A stretch of 64,000 bases of DNA from NCBI RefSeq assembly GCF_018139145.2, contig NC_059486.1, positions 7,130,001 through 7,194,000 on the forward strand, in the 5' to 3' direction. The notes under the pieces are model-generated. The model did no database searches. It was not told the origin of the DNA and saw nothing but the letters and a program-made list of their open reading frames with translations. The stretch comes from Gymnogyps californianus. Lineage: Eukaryota > Chordata > Aves > Accipitriformes > Cathartidae. Positions within the stretch are counted from its first letter, which is position 1, and every line of letters starts with the position of its first letter. The translations under genes were made by a program, and so were the position numbers. Of this stretch, positions 38,888 through 50,487 are shown in pieces.

Positions 38888-40779
38888 ATGGATTATATTA
38901 TCCCTTATGACCTTGTGGCAGCTGCCAACATTCCAAGTCTAAAATAAGGAGATTTTTTGTTGCCTTTATTTGAACCTTCAGTCTTCCTGTTTATATTAAA
39001 TTAAAAAAAAAAAAAGTCTCCTAAGGAATAAACTTATTCACTGGATTCCTATTTAAGCAGATGTTGATGCTTTTACTGGTATGTGCACTGTGATCTTTAA
39101 GTGAAGTAGTTAAGGGGAACAAAGTAACTCAAACTCAGGTTTCTTACCGTCACAATTCTAAGTCTTGCAGATAGAGGAGTCTTCACATCATGTCTTCCAA
39201 CTTCCATACTAATATATATTTTCCCAGAGTTGGAAATCTAAACACTGACGATAATTTTGTGGCTGACCATGCAGTGTATGTGATAGCAGTGTCTGACATA
39301 AAGCTCTCACTTCCCCAGACAGGAGCTGGTAATTATGCAGCCTGTTAAATATTTTAGTCTGAACTGAAGGTCCCAAGTTTTCATGGTGACTTTGTTTCAT
39401 GTGGCCAAACTCTGACCGCTTGTGAAAATGGCTGTTTGATGCAGGAAACCTTATGTAGTGTAAATTATTATTACTGGTTTTTGCAAAGCAGCTCAATTCT
39501 TTCTGCGACTTACAAATCACATTTAGTCACATGGCATCCTTTAAACTGATACTCGGTAAGAAAAAAAACACTCTAAATCTAACAGGCTTGTCCGTAGTTG
39601 TTGCTTGCAGAGCGCAGGATGGCAAATGATACAAATATATTTAGAGCTCTTTCTTCAGTTCCTAGATACTGGGTTTGCTGTGAAAATCAGTATCTGAGGG
39701 CTAGTAGGATGCAGTATTCCCACTAATGGTTAGCTAGTAATGGCATCAGAATTCCCTGCGTTTCACAGCTTCTGGCAATACTGGATATGGTATTTATAAA
39801 AACAAATTGGAGCATGGTTTGTCCCAGGCTGAATTTGCAGCCATGGATACATAAGTAAACAGAGTTCTGAGCATGCTCGTGTGCATCCAAGTGAGATGTT
39901 ATTTTATAGATACTTTACATTGCTAATCTGGAATACATATTGGACCACTGAATGTGTTAAGCAGGAGAGCTTTGCAGATTTAACTAAGCATCCACGTAAT
40001 CTTGTTGTGATTTAGTTCAAACTAAATCTTGAGAAAGTTAGTTGGTCTGAAATACTGAATGTGAATAAATTTGAGAAGGATTTGAATGAGCTCTTCATAT
40101 GTGGAGGTCCTGCTGTTTCTTTGGAGTCTGCTAAACTACGTTTCTGCAGCTGCTATGGAAATCATTGTTTGACAGATTGCTTTCAGGAAAGAATTTTGAA
40201 TTTCTTTTTTGTTACCCTTGAGATTGATTGATAGACTTTTAGTGTAATTTGTTGGCTAATATGCATAGTGAGAACTGCAGTTGCAGTCCTGCTAAGCCAG
40301 AGTGTTGCTGCATGGTCCTGTCAGCATGTTGAAGTGAATCCTCACCTAGAACTTAGCCTTAGGGAAGTTTCTCTCATGCATGTTAACTGACTTTGCCGTT
40401 TAGGAGGAGTGATGATTTCAACCTCCAGCATTCCCATCAAATTTATTTGCTGTATTTTATTGAACTCACTATTTCCAGAGAAACCAGGAAACTTGTAATT
40501 AACACAGTAGTTAACAGAACCAAACTGCTAACAAATTTAAATATACTTGGTATCAATCTTCTTGTTCTATCACAGCTTATCTTGAGCATCTCTCAGGTTC
40601 TAGTTTTACAAGAACTTTAAAGGATCAGCTCTGCTACTGAAAGCACAGTCTCTCCTCCAGTTGCTCTTTTGCACCCTTACTAGTCTTTGTGCTGAGAAAA
40701 ATATGTAACTTTATAGATAATTTATGTAAAAATTAACATTTTCACTCTTTTTATTTTGGATAAATAGGTATTTATTGAT

Positions 40780-40791
40780 CCCCCCCCCCCC
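40780..40791. repeat. Poly(C) run (12 C)
   Basis: Uninterrupted homopolymer in the probable 3'UTR intron; a spot prone to length error in sequencing. Confidence 0.8.
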
Positions 40792-43700
40792 ATCCCTTAC
40801 AAATATTTTTCTCTTCATAAAGCACAGATATAAAGATGTTCTCAGATATTTTGGGAAAAGAGAAGTATGGTGTAAATACCTTCATAGATAAGAGCTGGAG
40901 AGTAAACAGTAAGATAATGAAATGTGGTGATACCCAAATATGTGAAATACCCACTTCTGGTTTCAGATGTATTTTGGGCTGGGGAGAAGACTGCTGAATG
41001 CTTCGGGGTTTTCTGGAAAGAGTCTTGCATTGCATAATGATTAAGAAGTGCTAAACTCAAATCCCTGCCAAAAAGACTGACGAGTCTGTATTATCATGAA
41101 GTGCTACAGAGATGGGATGACTGGAAGGTCTGGTTTGCCTGATCCTTTTGAACAGGGGCATCTTTAAAGGTTTTATGAAAAGAGCAAAGGGAGAATTTAC
41201 TTCAAGCACTTTACTTTCAAGGCTAGAGTAAGAGAAGCATAAGGGGAGTGACAAAGGCAAAGATTATATGCAGGGAATATGTTCAAAGTTTCCAAAGAGG
41301 ACGGACAGATTTCTTACTGTGGAGAAGTAGAAACCTGAAGGGGAATGAAGAGCAGCACTGGTGGAGACTGCGTTAGAGGTAGGAAAGGAAGGTGATTTTG
41401 GAAACAGTAGTGACCAGTGTGCCAGCTGCAGTTTTTGACAAAAGCCTGTGAGTACAGACTTACTCTACAAGATGGTGATGATGAAGAGCTTTTGAGACCA
41501 GCCCTAACAAAGGTGTGTTGACCTACGCTTTTGTCCCTTTCCTGTAAACATTTCATAGCTTCTGTGTACAAACAGTGCATGTGGAGGTGTTTGTAGCAGG
41601 CAGTGAGAGCACAGCTAGACACCGGAATACTCTTGGAATAAGCAGGAATAATTTTTTTTTACCCTAACTTTTGATATACTAATCTTACAAATCCATGTGA
41701 AGCATGCTAAAGACTTCAAGACAAGCTTGATTTTTCTGTTTTTTTGCTTCTAAAATGCAAGACACTGCTGTAAATTGTAGGAGCTTATTGCTTCTTATAT
41801 TTGACTGTTCAAATGAAGGATTGGAGAGGAAGGAGATGGAAGGGTGGAATAAGTTACCAAAAACTAAAACAGATTTAGTTTTATTTGAATACTGCAATAC
41901 GAAATGCTTTTGAAATAAGCCTGCGCTAATTCCAACAGCATATTTACTTGTTTCTAAGCTTGTCCATCTCAGATGAGCAATTATTACGAAAAGCTGGAAT
42001 TATTTTTTCAAGTGAAATGGTTATTGATGGATGTTTCTTCCCTTTCCTTCTCTATTTCTGAAAGTGTATCTTTTTGCAATCTGTTTTCCTCTTGTTATTC
42101 TTACAAATCTGGATTGTCTGTCTTCCACTCAGTTTCAAGATCATACTGGGACAAACCAGTAACAGAAGCCAGGCTATGGAAAACAAATATAGCCAGCTGG
42201 AAATGTAGTTATGGTTAGGGAAATGTGTTCAGAAAAAAACCCCAAGCATCTTGCACTTAAAATATCTGTAGGATGTTGAAAATTCTTTCAGTATAGCTCA
42301 TGATTTCCACAAGTATTTTAAAGCCTCCTGAGCTCACTAACACTGTTCTGATTCTTGATAAGAACAGTACTAAAGGCACGAAACAGCTAGTTCTTTCTAC
42401 CAATGAATTGACATCATTTAACAGAACAACACAAAGCATTGTCATAGCAACCAGCCTTCTAAAACGATGCTGCTGAATGCTGAATTGATCCGATGAGAAA
42501 TGTCATTTGAGGAAGTGAAGATCATGTTGTAGTTTTTGGCAGCTGAAATTGAGAGCCTAGAGAATGTGAAGCTTGGGCAAATTTGTAGTATTCGGAACAA
42601 CTGCCTGGCACTGCCAGTGGATGTTTCTCTGGCTAGACTAGAAGAGCGCCATCGTTCTCCAGCTCTTTTCAGCTCTTCTAACTGTGGAGTTGTTCAGCAA
42701 ACCCTGCATTGATGGGCTAGCGCAAGTTTTCGTTTCCCCTGGAGAGTACACTTCTGATAGAAATTGTCGTTTTTCCTCTGCTACTGTACAACTGAAGTGC
42801 TGAACTTGGGTGGCTCCATAGGACCTTGAAGTTAACTTGTATAGAAAGATCTTAGAAGAGTCCTCAAGAGCCACCTTGTAGCTGGTGCCCACCTGCCCTT
42901 GTGTATAATGTGCAGAGAGCTAGGCAGTCTTCAGATGAGAGTCATGCTATGGCTTTTACTCCTTGATGTGTAGAACAATGACGCTTTCATTTGAGTTTGT
43001 TCATCTAAAAATAATATCTTACATCTTCCTGTTAGTCCATACTGCTCTCAGTTGGTGAAACAGTCATGTTCCTGGACTGTAAGTAGAACATAATAAAAGA
43101 TGATATTGTACTTGGATTGTGACCTTGGCTGTTCCACAGCTTCTCTGTCTGTGGCCTTTGACAGAAAATATGTTGTGCAACTCTTCCCAATAGGAAAAAG
43201 GTAGCACTTTGTTAAAATTGTAGTCTTCAAAGCATTGTACAGAAAAAAATATGTATTGTTAATATGATTCATAAGTCTGAAGTATTAGTCAGGTCTGTAA
43301 ACCTCGTGTACCTAGATGTTGTCTATCTTCTGGCTCTTAAAGAATCTTGCTTAGATTTTTATCTGTCTGCATTTTCTGTATGCAAAATTTCCAGGACTTT
43401 GTCAGGACCTATTTCTATAAGGAAAATTCTCTCCTAGAAATAGCAGTGTATCATTTCTAACACTGTAGGATTTATGCATCTTGAAAAGCACATTCCCATT
43501 GAGACCAATTTCCAGAAGTGCTATGCTTATAGAGGAGAGGAGAGCAAAATGGTCCCCCCACCTCCCAAAACCCTCTCTACTTTGCAGACTTAAAAGCTTT
43601 CCAAGGAATGACACAATGTTTGCAAAACATAAAATAAAAAAGATTGAAACGCCCAATAGCAAGTTTTTCTCATATTTTCACATAATTGCCCAAACTGTAT

Positions 43701-46448
43701 CTCAATAAATTTTATCAGTAAATGGATTAATGCAAATTGGTTCAATTTTTGCCAAGTGATCCCAGAGAATATAAAATAGAGAGAATATAAAATTCCTAAT
43801 GACTCACTGCAGAAATCCTGTTTTGTGGGGAAGTGTCAGGGGTGAGTGGAAATATATTTATTTGCTTTTCACTAATGTGTCGATACCTTGGGAAAGATGA
43901 AGTCCACAGTGCAGTGGCTACAGTGGCATTCTCAATTCTTGTGAATACGTGCAGTGGCACCTTGCACTCTGCCTCTGAGAGGCTTGATTACCCAGGAATG
44001 TTACAATTGACATATTCCACCTCTTCCTGTATCTCAGTGACAGCTGTTGGATGCAGGGAGGGAGGGGAGGTGCTTGCTGCCAGAATTTCTCAGGCATTAG
44101 CGGGCCTGAGGAGTGGAGTACGCAGACCTGCCCGAGCCAAAGCCTGACATGGTATCATGGGGGACCTGTAAATGCTTCAGGCCACCTCTTGCTAAATGAA
44201 CATTTTCAGAGGAACATTTCTTACAGTTCTGGAGCTTGGAGCCTGGTATGCGTATGTGACTCAGTGGATATTAACCCTATTAGCATATTAAATTAACGGA
44301 TAAACATTGGAAAGCAGTTCAAAGGCCAGTTTTGTAACTTTGTATATACTTGGCTGATTATGTTTGCTGTGGGGAAGTATAAGGTGTTGCTACAGACTAG
44401 CAAAAGGAAAGGGAACAAACTTGAAGCAGCGAAGTCAACAGAGGATGGCTAAAATATCAGAAACCCAAAATGTTAGGGAGCGTGAGTGACAAAATGAGTC
44501 AAAACTAGCTAACAACAGGACATTAGTGTCATCCACTACTCTTATTCCTTTTGGAAAGACACTATTTCTGAAAGTTCTTGCTAATGATTGGACACTCAAA
44601 GGGCTGTAGCTACAACATAAAATGGATGCTACTGGAAGAAAAAGAATTTAGGTCATTGAGAAAATGTAACTGCTTATAAAGCAAATTTCTCTCATTGGGA
44701 ATTCAGAAGTGTACATGGAGAGATGTTAAGTTGCCCTGCATTGTAGTGGTGTTCTTGGAAGCAGCTGAGGTGGAGGCAAACCCATTCCTTCCCAAGGCTT
44801 TTGAAACCTTTGCAAATGTAGAATTCTGAGCTGTCTGACCATGTGCATCGGGGTGCAGGCGTATGTAGTGCTAGTTATGCTACTTACTGAGAAAGTTTTG
44901 TTTTAATGGCATACTGGAGAAATGTATCGTCTTTCTTAAATGATGGTATGAATTCACATTGCAGGTGGAGGCATTTATTAAAGCTATGTATTGGTGAAAG
45001 GAGTATGGGGGACTGTAAGGTTAGTCTAATGAAACTGGAGATCAAATTTGCAAAGAACGCTATCAACCTAATGTATCATAAAATATTGTCTCATAAGGAG
45101 ATTAGGAAGAAAGAGCAGTGAAATGAATCCACACTGAAAATGCACAACCATACTTTGCCCAAGTATGTTCTACGAGCGTATAAAATGTGGATATCGTATT
45201 GCTAATGCTGGTAACATCAGTGCACAGCTGCGCTTATAAGCCGAGCCTTCATGTTTATTGGAAATTCCAATCTTTTTGTGAGTCTGAAACATCAGTTACA
45301 GTTTCCTCGAGGTATCTGCTGTAACAAATTAGAGTTAGGCAGGCAATGGCAGAAATTTAGTTTCTCTTTCGTACTCGAAGTAGCAGTGTAGCACAACAGG
45401 TTAATTTTGAATTTGAATATTGAATTTGGTTAGCAATGTATGGACTCTGGCTTTAAAGCCTTAATGTTGGCTTGCTTGTTTCAGTTGTTAGGGGAAGTGA
45501 TGGCCTCCCTAAAATGTTAAGTAATTGTGTATTGAACAGAATTCCCGCTGTGAGAATGGCAAAGAGCAAAGGACCCTGTTGTCAGCTTTCCTTGCTCCTT
45601 ATGCCAACTGTAGTCAGCAACTGTAGTCTGGATGAGTGTTGCACTGCACTTTACAAGTGAGTGACACAACGTTTTCTAGGATATTTCTTTTTTCCATCCA
45701 GATGAATGTTTAGATTAAGCTATTTTTGCCTGTTGGGAATGAGTATTTTTGGGACTGGAGAATTTGAGGTGTCTCCTGAGTTCCAAATCTGACACAGCTT
45801 CTTAAGCAGGGCCCAATTTTCAGGGAAAGCTGGAATTCTGCTTTCTTTGTAGGAGCCTTTTTGATTGGCAAGTAGCTATAGAGACATGGAAAACTGGTAG
45901 TTATTTTTGAAATTACAGAGCAGTATCCCTTCTTTCAGCCGTATGAATACTGCTGCATGAATGCTTGGAAAAATCTGTTTGCTTTCCTATTTTACCTAAG
46001 CAGTGTCATAAGAGTGTTTGTGCATGACATCACACTTGCTGCTTGCTTTTAGCCCTGTTCAGATAAGTGGGTTTTGTTTTTCTCAGCAGAAGTAATGCTT
46101 CACGTAACAGGCTGAGGTTGGTGTCTTGTGTGCATTACTGTTGAGCTGTAACGCAGTTCTTGTATTCTTGCAGACGGAGGGGGGTGTGGGTGCTTAAGAA
46201 AGTACATAACTTAAAAATAGATTCTCATTTATGTGCTCTTATTAGATTTGTGATAAATATTTGGGGCCAAACTATGTCTGACTCAGCTGATCTAGTTCTA
46301 ATGCAGGTCCCTGGGATGCAGTAACTGAAATGCCCCGTTCCCTGGATTACGCTGCTTTGCTCAGAGGAGCTCAGACTGCCCCAAACGCTCTGACAGTGCT
46401 GAGAGTTTGTCCTTTCTAATGCTCTTTGTTTTCCACTTTTGTTTGCAG

Positions 46449-47250
46449 CAGTATACAGTTCTCTAAGTGGATGGGTGCTCTCTTTTCTTTGACCGAATGG
46501 TAACGTTCAAATGCAAAAGCTGGATGCCGCAGATCAAGACCTGCATTAAAACAAACACAAAGTCTGAAGATCATGTTGTAAAACAGCTTGTTTTATATAT
46601 TCAACGTTAATCAAGTTATATTGTATCTTTTTTGATTTTTTTGGTAACACTGTCTTCATACTTATAAATGTGGTTTTATTATCCTTCCTATACCTTTTTA
46701 TACAGAAATTGATAGAGTACACTGTTTGGACTAGTCATTGTGATGGATTTAAGGAGTTAATCGTGTATCTGCTAGGTTATTCTCAACAGTTTCGTGATTA
46801 ATACTAAAAGACTTTGTGGCCTGTTTACAGTAAACGTATGTGTGTTTGCACAGTATCATAACTTTCACTTGCCATTTTAAGTAATTGTGTATTGTATCAG
46901 TTTTTCATAACTTTCTCTGTGCTTTGGTTACTTTTGAAGCTTCATCTCTGGTGATTTATATTTGTGTGATGTATGAGAAAATGTACAAAACACTGATGAT
47001 TCACCAGTGATGCAAAGAAGCTGACTTTTCTAAATCATCGTGCCTTAACATACCATAAACACTACGCATGCCAACAACTGCTTTGGATGCCTCTGAAGAT
47101 TTGTCTTCAGGTCTCAAGTATTGATTGCAAGAATTTCTGTCACAGGCATTTTATCTGTCAGCTGAGTGATGGCATGTACTGAATTTTTTATATACCATAA
47201 CACTAATTTTCATTGAAGTTTTGTAATAAATTGTACGAATGTGGAAAATG
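46449..47250 (+). other. SEPTIN2: Probable terminal 3'UTR exon of the septin gene
   Basis: Pyrimidine-rich tract and acceptor tttgtttgcagcag (a NAGNAG tandem; the exon could start at 46449 or 46452). This is followed by about 780 bp of AT-rich, stop-filled sequence of 3'UTR character, and then AATAAA at 47225-47230 with a GT/T-rich stretch just after. It fits the donor at 38297. The link rests on splice-site logic only, with no transcript seen. Confidence 0.55.
47225..47230 (+). terminator. Poly(A) signal AATAAA with downstream GT-rich element
   Basis: AATAAA followed about 30 nt later by ttttggggtggtttttgttg, a classic GU/U-rich downstream element. Cleavage expected near 47245-47255. Best candidate end of the septin transcript. 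Confidence 0.6.
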
Positions 47251-49979
47251 TTGCATTTTGGGGTGGTTTTTGTTGTTTTTTTTGATTTTGGTTTTTTCAA
47301 GCTAATCTATGAAATGTAGTGGCGTCGTGCACAGTGCATATTCAAAGGAATCATAATATTTACCCTGGGGAATGAAGGCATTTTCTAGAATTTGTCTACA
47401 TACAAACTGCTTTGATTTCATTTCAAAACAGCTTTAAAAGTGTTTTAACTGCAAGTTAGGTAGCAAGACTTTGCATCCACTTTTTTTTCCCCAAAGTTCA
47501 TTAGGCACCCAGTGACATCTTTTAGATGGGTAAATACCTTGGAAAATCTGATCGCACACCTTACGTTTATAAATTCATAAATGTTGCTGTTTCCTTTATG
47601 TCATTACTGACTGTATAGCTCTCTTCCACATGCTTTTGTAGTCTTGCATGTATTATATGTGTAAGCATAAATTATTTTGCAAATATGGGATTGAGACACG
47701 TTGTCTTCTGTACTAAATTGGGGTGTCTTTCATGTAATGATTAGCCCTAATTTTGCTGTCTAGCAATGAGTGTTTAATCAGGATAGGATTAACAAACAAT
47801 TTGCATCACAAGGATGTGTATTTGGCTTGTGTTTGGAGTTGAACTGCATAAAAGGGACATTACATTGTTATCTCAGTGGCTGCTATAAGGAAGTTGAAAG
47901 AGTGACAGATTTGTGTTCATACAAAGTCTCTTCAGGTTTCATGAAGATCTGAATTGTAAGCATGTCTGTCAAGAGGGCCAAGGTGAGAGATTTAACGGCA
48001 AACATTTTCTAACGAATTGTGTGCCATTATGTGCACCTTTTTTGTTTTTTCTTCCAGAATTTTGCATCATATTTTGCAACCTTCTTAAAATGATGTGCTG
48101 TCCATTTGTGCTTGTGAAAGTCAGGACAGCCACACCCCTCCTGAGAACCAAGACTTCAGTTACATACATTAGTGACATACTGGATTAGCTCTCTGAACAA
48201 AGGTAACATGAAAGGTTCATCTTTCAAAGCAAACTAGGACAATGGGGAAGCAGGCTTTCAAAAGCATCTTGTCTTTAATTTTATTAAAAACTGAGCTTCT
48301 TTTTTCCCCCCTTCTTTTCAAAGCAAGGCACCTAAAGTCACTGTCACAGTTCTTGTGTGGGAAGCCTCAGTGAACAGATTTTTACTATCAGATACTGATT
48401 ATTGGTTGATAGTCTCTGCCTTCTTCAGGCTTGTGGATTCCAGCTGGAGCGTTTTGGCTCAAAACCTGAGATCTGTTTTAATAATTGTCCAAGAAGGGCT
48501 TGCAGTGTTGCTGATACCATATGCGAGTGCTTTCCTTTCAACATAGGCTTAATTTTTATGCCTTCTACCACTTCTTTGATGTCGTCTGATGTTAATCTTC
48601 AGTTACATTTGAACTCAGTTTTGTTAAAATACTTCACAGCTGAATGGGGGAACATACAGTTGTTAAGCCAAGTCTTTGCTACTGTGAAGATCTCTGGATA
48701 GAGGACCCTGGCTAGAGCCTAATTTCTGACCTTGCATTTCCACTGCCAGAGCCACGGAAGACAAGTCTCTTTCTTTGAATTCCACCCTGGCCTTCTCCAA
48801 GCTGACACTTTTCAGCACTGGGACAAAGTACCCACATGTAACTATTTTAATGAGTGTTCAGCAGGATCAAGGAGTGGTTGATTGCGCTCCTTTCAGTCTT
48901 CATTAGATTTAAAACACTGTGGCAGACTATTCAACAACTCATGAAAGGGTGATGGGCTTGTTGGTGCCTTTAATTGTGCTGTAGAGTCTCTAATGGTCTG
49001 TGGCGTTCTAGCATTTAAAAACAAGCAAATATGCTGACAATTACCTGATTTATTTTTTTTCTGATGCTTTGACTCAATGGCTAAAAGTGAACTCAGGATG
49101 AGTTAATGGGGTTTTAGAACGTATGTGCCTGGGATTGCCAATCTCTGGTCTTGGAAGTGTTTCCTTGTTTTGATATGAGGGATGTTTTGAATGAGAAGGT
49201 GGAACAAATGGCAAGATAAATGCTGTGATGACTACAAGGATTTGAAAAGGTGGTACTGTGGTATCAGTGTCAGTTTTTTTTGTTCCGAAGTAGGGGAGTG
49301 TCCTTGCACTTGTGCAGCCATCACTGTGCCAAGCTTATCCTGTCCTGTATTCAGAAGAGTTTCAAGTCTGATTATTTACCTGTCCTTGAAATGCGGAAGA
49401 CATGACCCCTCCCTGCAGCTGTGGAAGTTGGGGGAAGGATCTGGGTGTCTTGAGGCTTCACATCCCTCTCTGCTTGCTCCTTTACTGTTGAGTTGAGGTT
49501 CCTATGAGCTGTTCTGAAATCATGTGCTACTACTGTTTTTTGGAGTGTTTAAAATTCATTTGAGTTCTCTCCTGCCTTTTCTTAAAAAGTTATACTGACA
49601 GCTTTTACCTAAAATAACTTTCCATCTCACCTCTTTAAAATGTTTTAATGGAAACAGAGCACACATTCCTACTTTGCACAGTACGGTTGCAGTATGATTC
49701 AGGACTTCCCACTGTATTTTGAGATACTAAATCGGGAAACACATTTCCTATTTATTCCATTTGTGTGTGTGTTTGTTTTTAAAATGGTGTATTCCTTCTT
49801 CTGGGCGTTGTGTTTCTGTTCGAGAGCAGGGAGTGCTTCTTACTATAGTGTTTAAGGCTTCAGAGAGGTGTACCCAGGCACGGTTCTGGGTGGTTTCGGG
49901 GGAATTATTCATGCACGTTACATGGGCCCTGGCTGTATTTGCCAACCGCTGACAGCGGCAGGCAGGAGACCCTGCTCAG
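47251..49979. other. Intergenic region between the two septin genes
   Basis: About 2.7 kb of AT-rich DNA with only short open frames (up to about 101 codons, 49191-49496) that show no recognisable motif. GC content rises near 49850 towards the second CpG island. No RNA gene or transposon recognised. Confidence 0.6.
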
Positions 49980-50202
49980 GTGCTCCAGCCGGTGAGTGAT
50001 GCGCTAGCGCGGGGGCCACCCTTCCCGCCCCCGGGCCCGGCTGTCACACGGCGGGCAGAGGAGGGCGGCGCGGTGCGGGGCCGCGGCCGGGGCCGGGACC
50101 GAGCCGGGGCGGGCGCGGGGCGGGGCGGGCTCCCGGGATTGGCCGCCCCGGGCCGGCCCCGGCCCCTCCGCGGCGGCGCTGGGGCGGCCCTCGCCGGGCA
50201 CA

Positions 50203-50231
50203 CACAGACAGACAGACAGACAGACAGACAC
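50203..50231. repeat. (ACAG)n tetranucleotide microsatellite in the SEPTIN5 5'UTR
   Basis: About seven tandem ACAG units 70-100 bp upstream of the start codon, followed by the imperfect cagtcactcactcgcac. Likely length-polymorphic and probably transcribed. Confidence 0.85.
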
Positions 50232-50300
50232 AGAGTCAGTCACTCACTCGCACACGGCGCTACTGTCGGCTCCCGGGAAGGCAGGGCCGCCGGCGGCACC

Positions 50301-50487
50301 ATGAGCACCGGCATGCGGTACAAGAGCAAGCTGGTCAACCCAGGTGAGGCGGCGGGGACGTGCGGCCGCTCCGCCCCGCGGCCCGGCGCATCCCTCACGC
50401 CTCACTCTCTCTTCTTTTCTCTCCCCGCTGCCGGCTCCCGCCGCGGGCATCCCGCCCTCGCCGATCTGCCCTGCAGAGGAGAAGCAG
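50301..50487 (+). CDS. SEPTIN5: Septin-5, first two coding exons (partial; continues beyond the window)
   Basis: Exon 1 codes at 50301-50343 (donor CCAG|GTGAGG) and exon 2 is an 11-nt microexon at 50477-50487 (acceptor ccctgcag, donor CAG|GTAGGT). Together they encode MSTGMRYKSKLVNPEEKQ. Recalled human SEPT5 begins MSTGLRYKSKLATPEDKQ, so 14 of 18 residues agree, and the match continues across the splice junction. The start has a strong Kozak context (GGCACCATGA). SEPT5 is a SEPT2-group septin enriched in neurons and platelets; it binds syntaxin and restrains vesicle exocytosis. The next expected residues (DIDKQYVGFATL) and the P-loop exon were not found up to base 64000. The frame is open upstream to 49980, but nothing supports an N-terminal extension. 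The alternative, another SEPT2-group septin with the same N-terminus, is less likely. Confidence 0.85.
50477..50487 (+). CDS. SEPTIN5: SEPTIN5 exon 2: 11-nt microexon
   Basis: Only 11 bases, AGGAGAAGCAG, between a pyrimidine-rich acceptor and a good donor. With the last G of exon 1 it encodes Glu-Glu-Lys-Gln and restores phase 0. Human SEPT5 has Glu-Asp-Lys-Gln at this position. The first intron is 133 bp. Confidence 0.8.

Larger units (their letters stand above)
38297..46448 (+). other. Probable 3'UTR intron (alternatively 3'UTR plus intergenic DNA)
   Basis: 8152 bp between the donor 25 nt past the stop and the acceptor before 46449. If this donor is not used, AATAAA at 38882-38887 or 39027-39032 could end a short unspliced 3'UTR. 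Also holds a C12 run (40780-40791) and a G-rich tract at 44056-44070. No coding exon is recognised; the open frames are short and look random. Confidence 0.55.
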
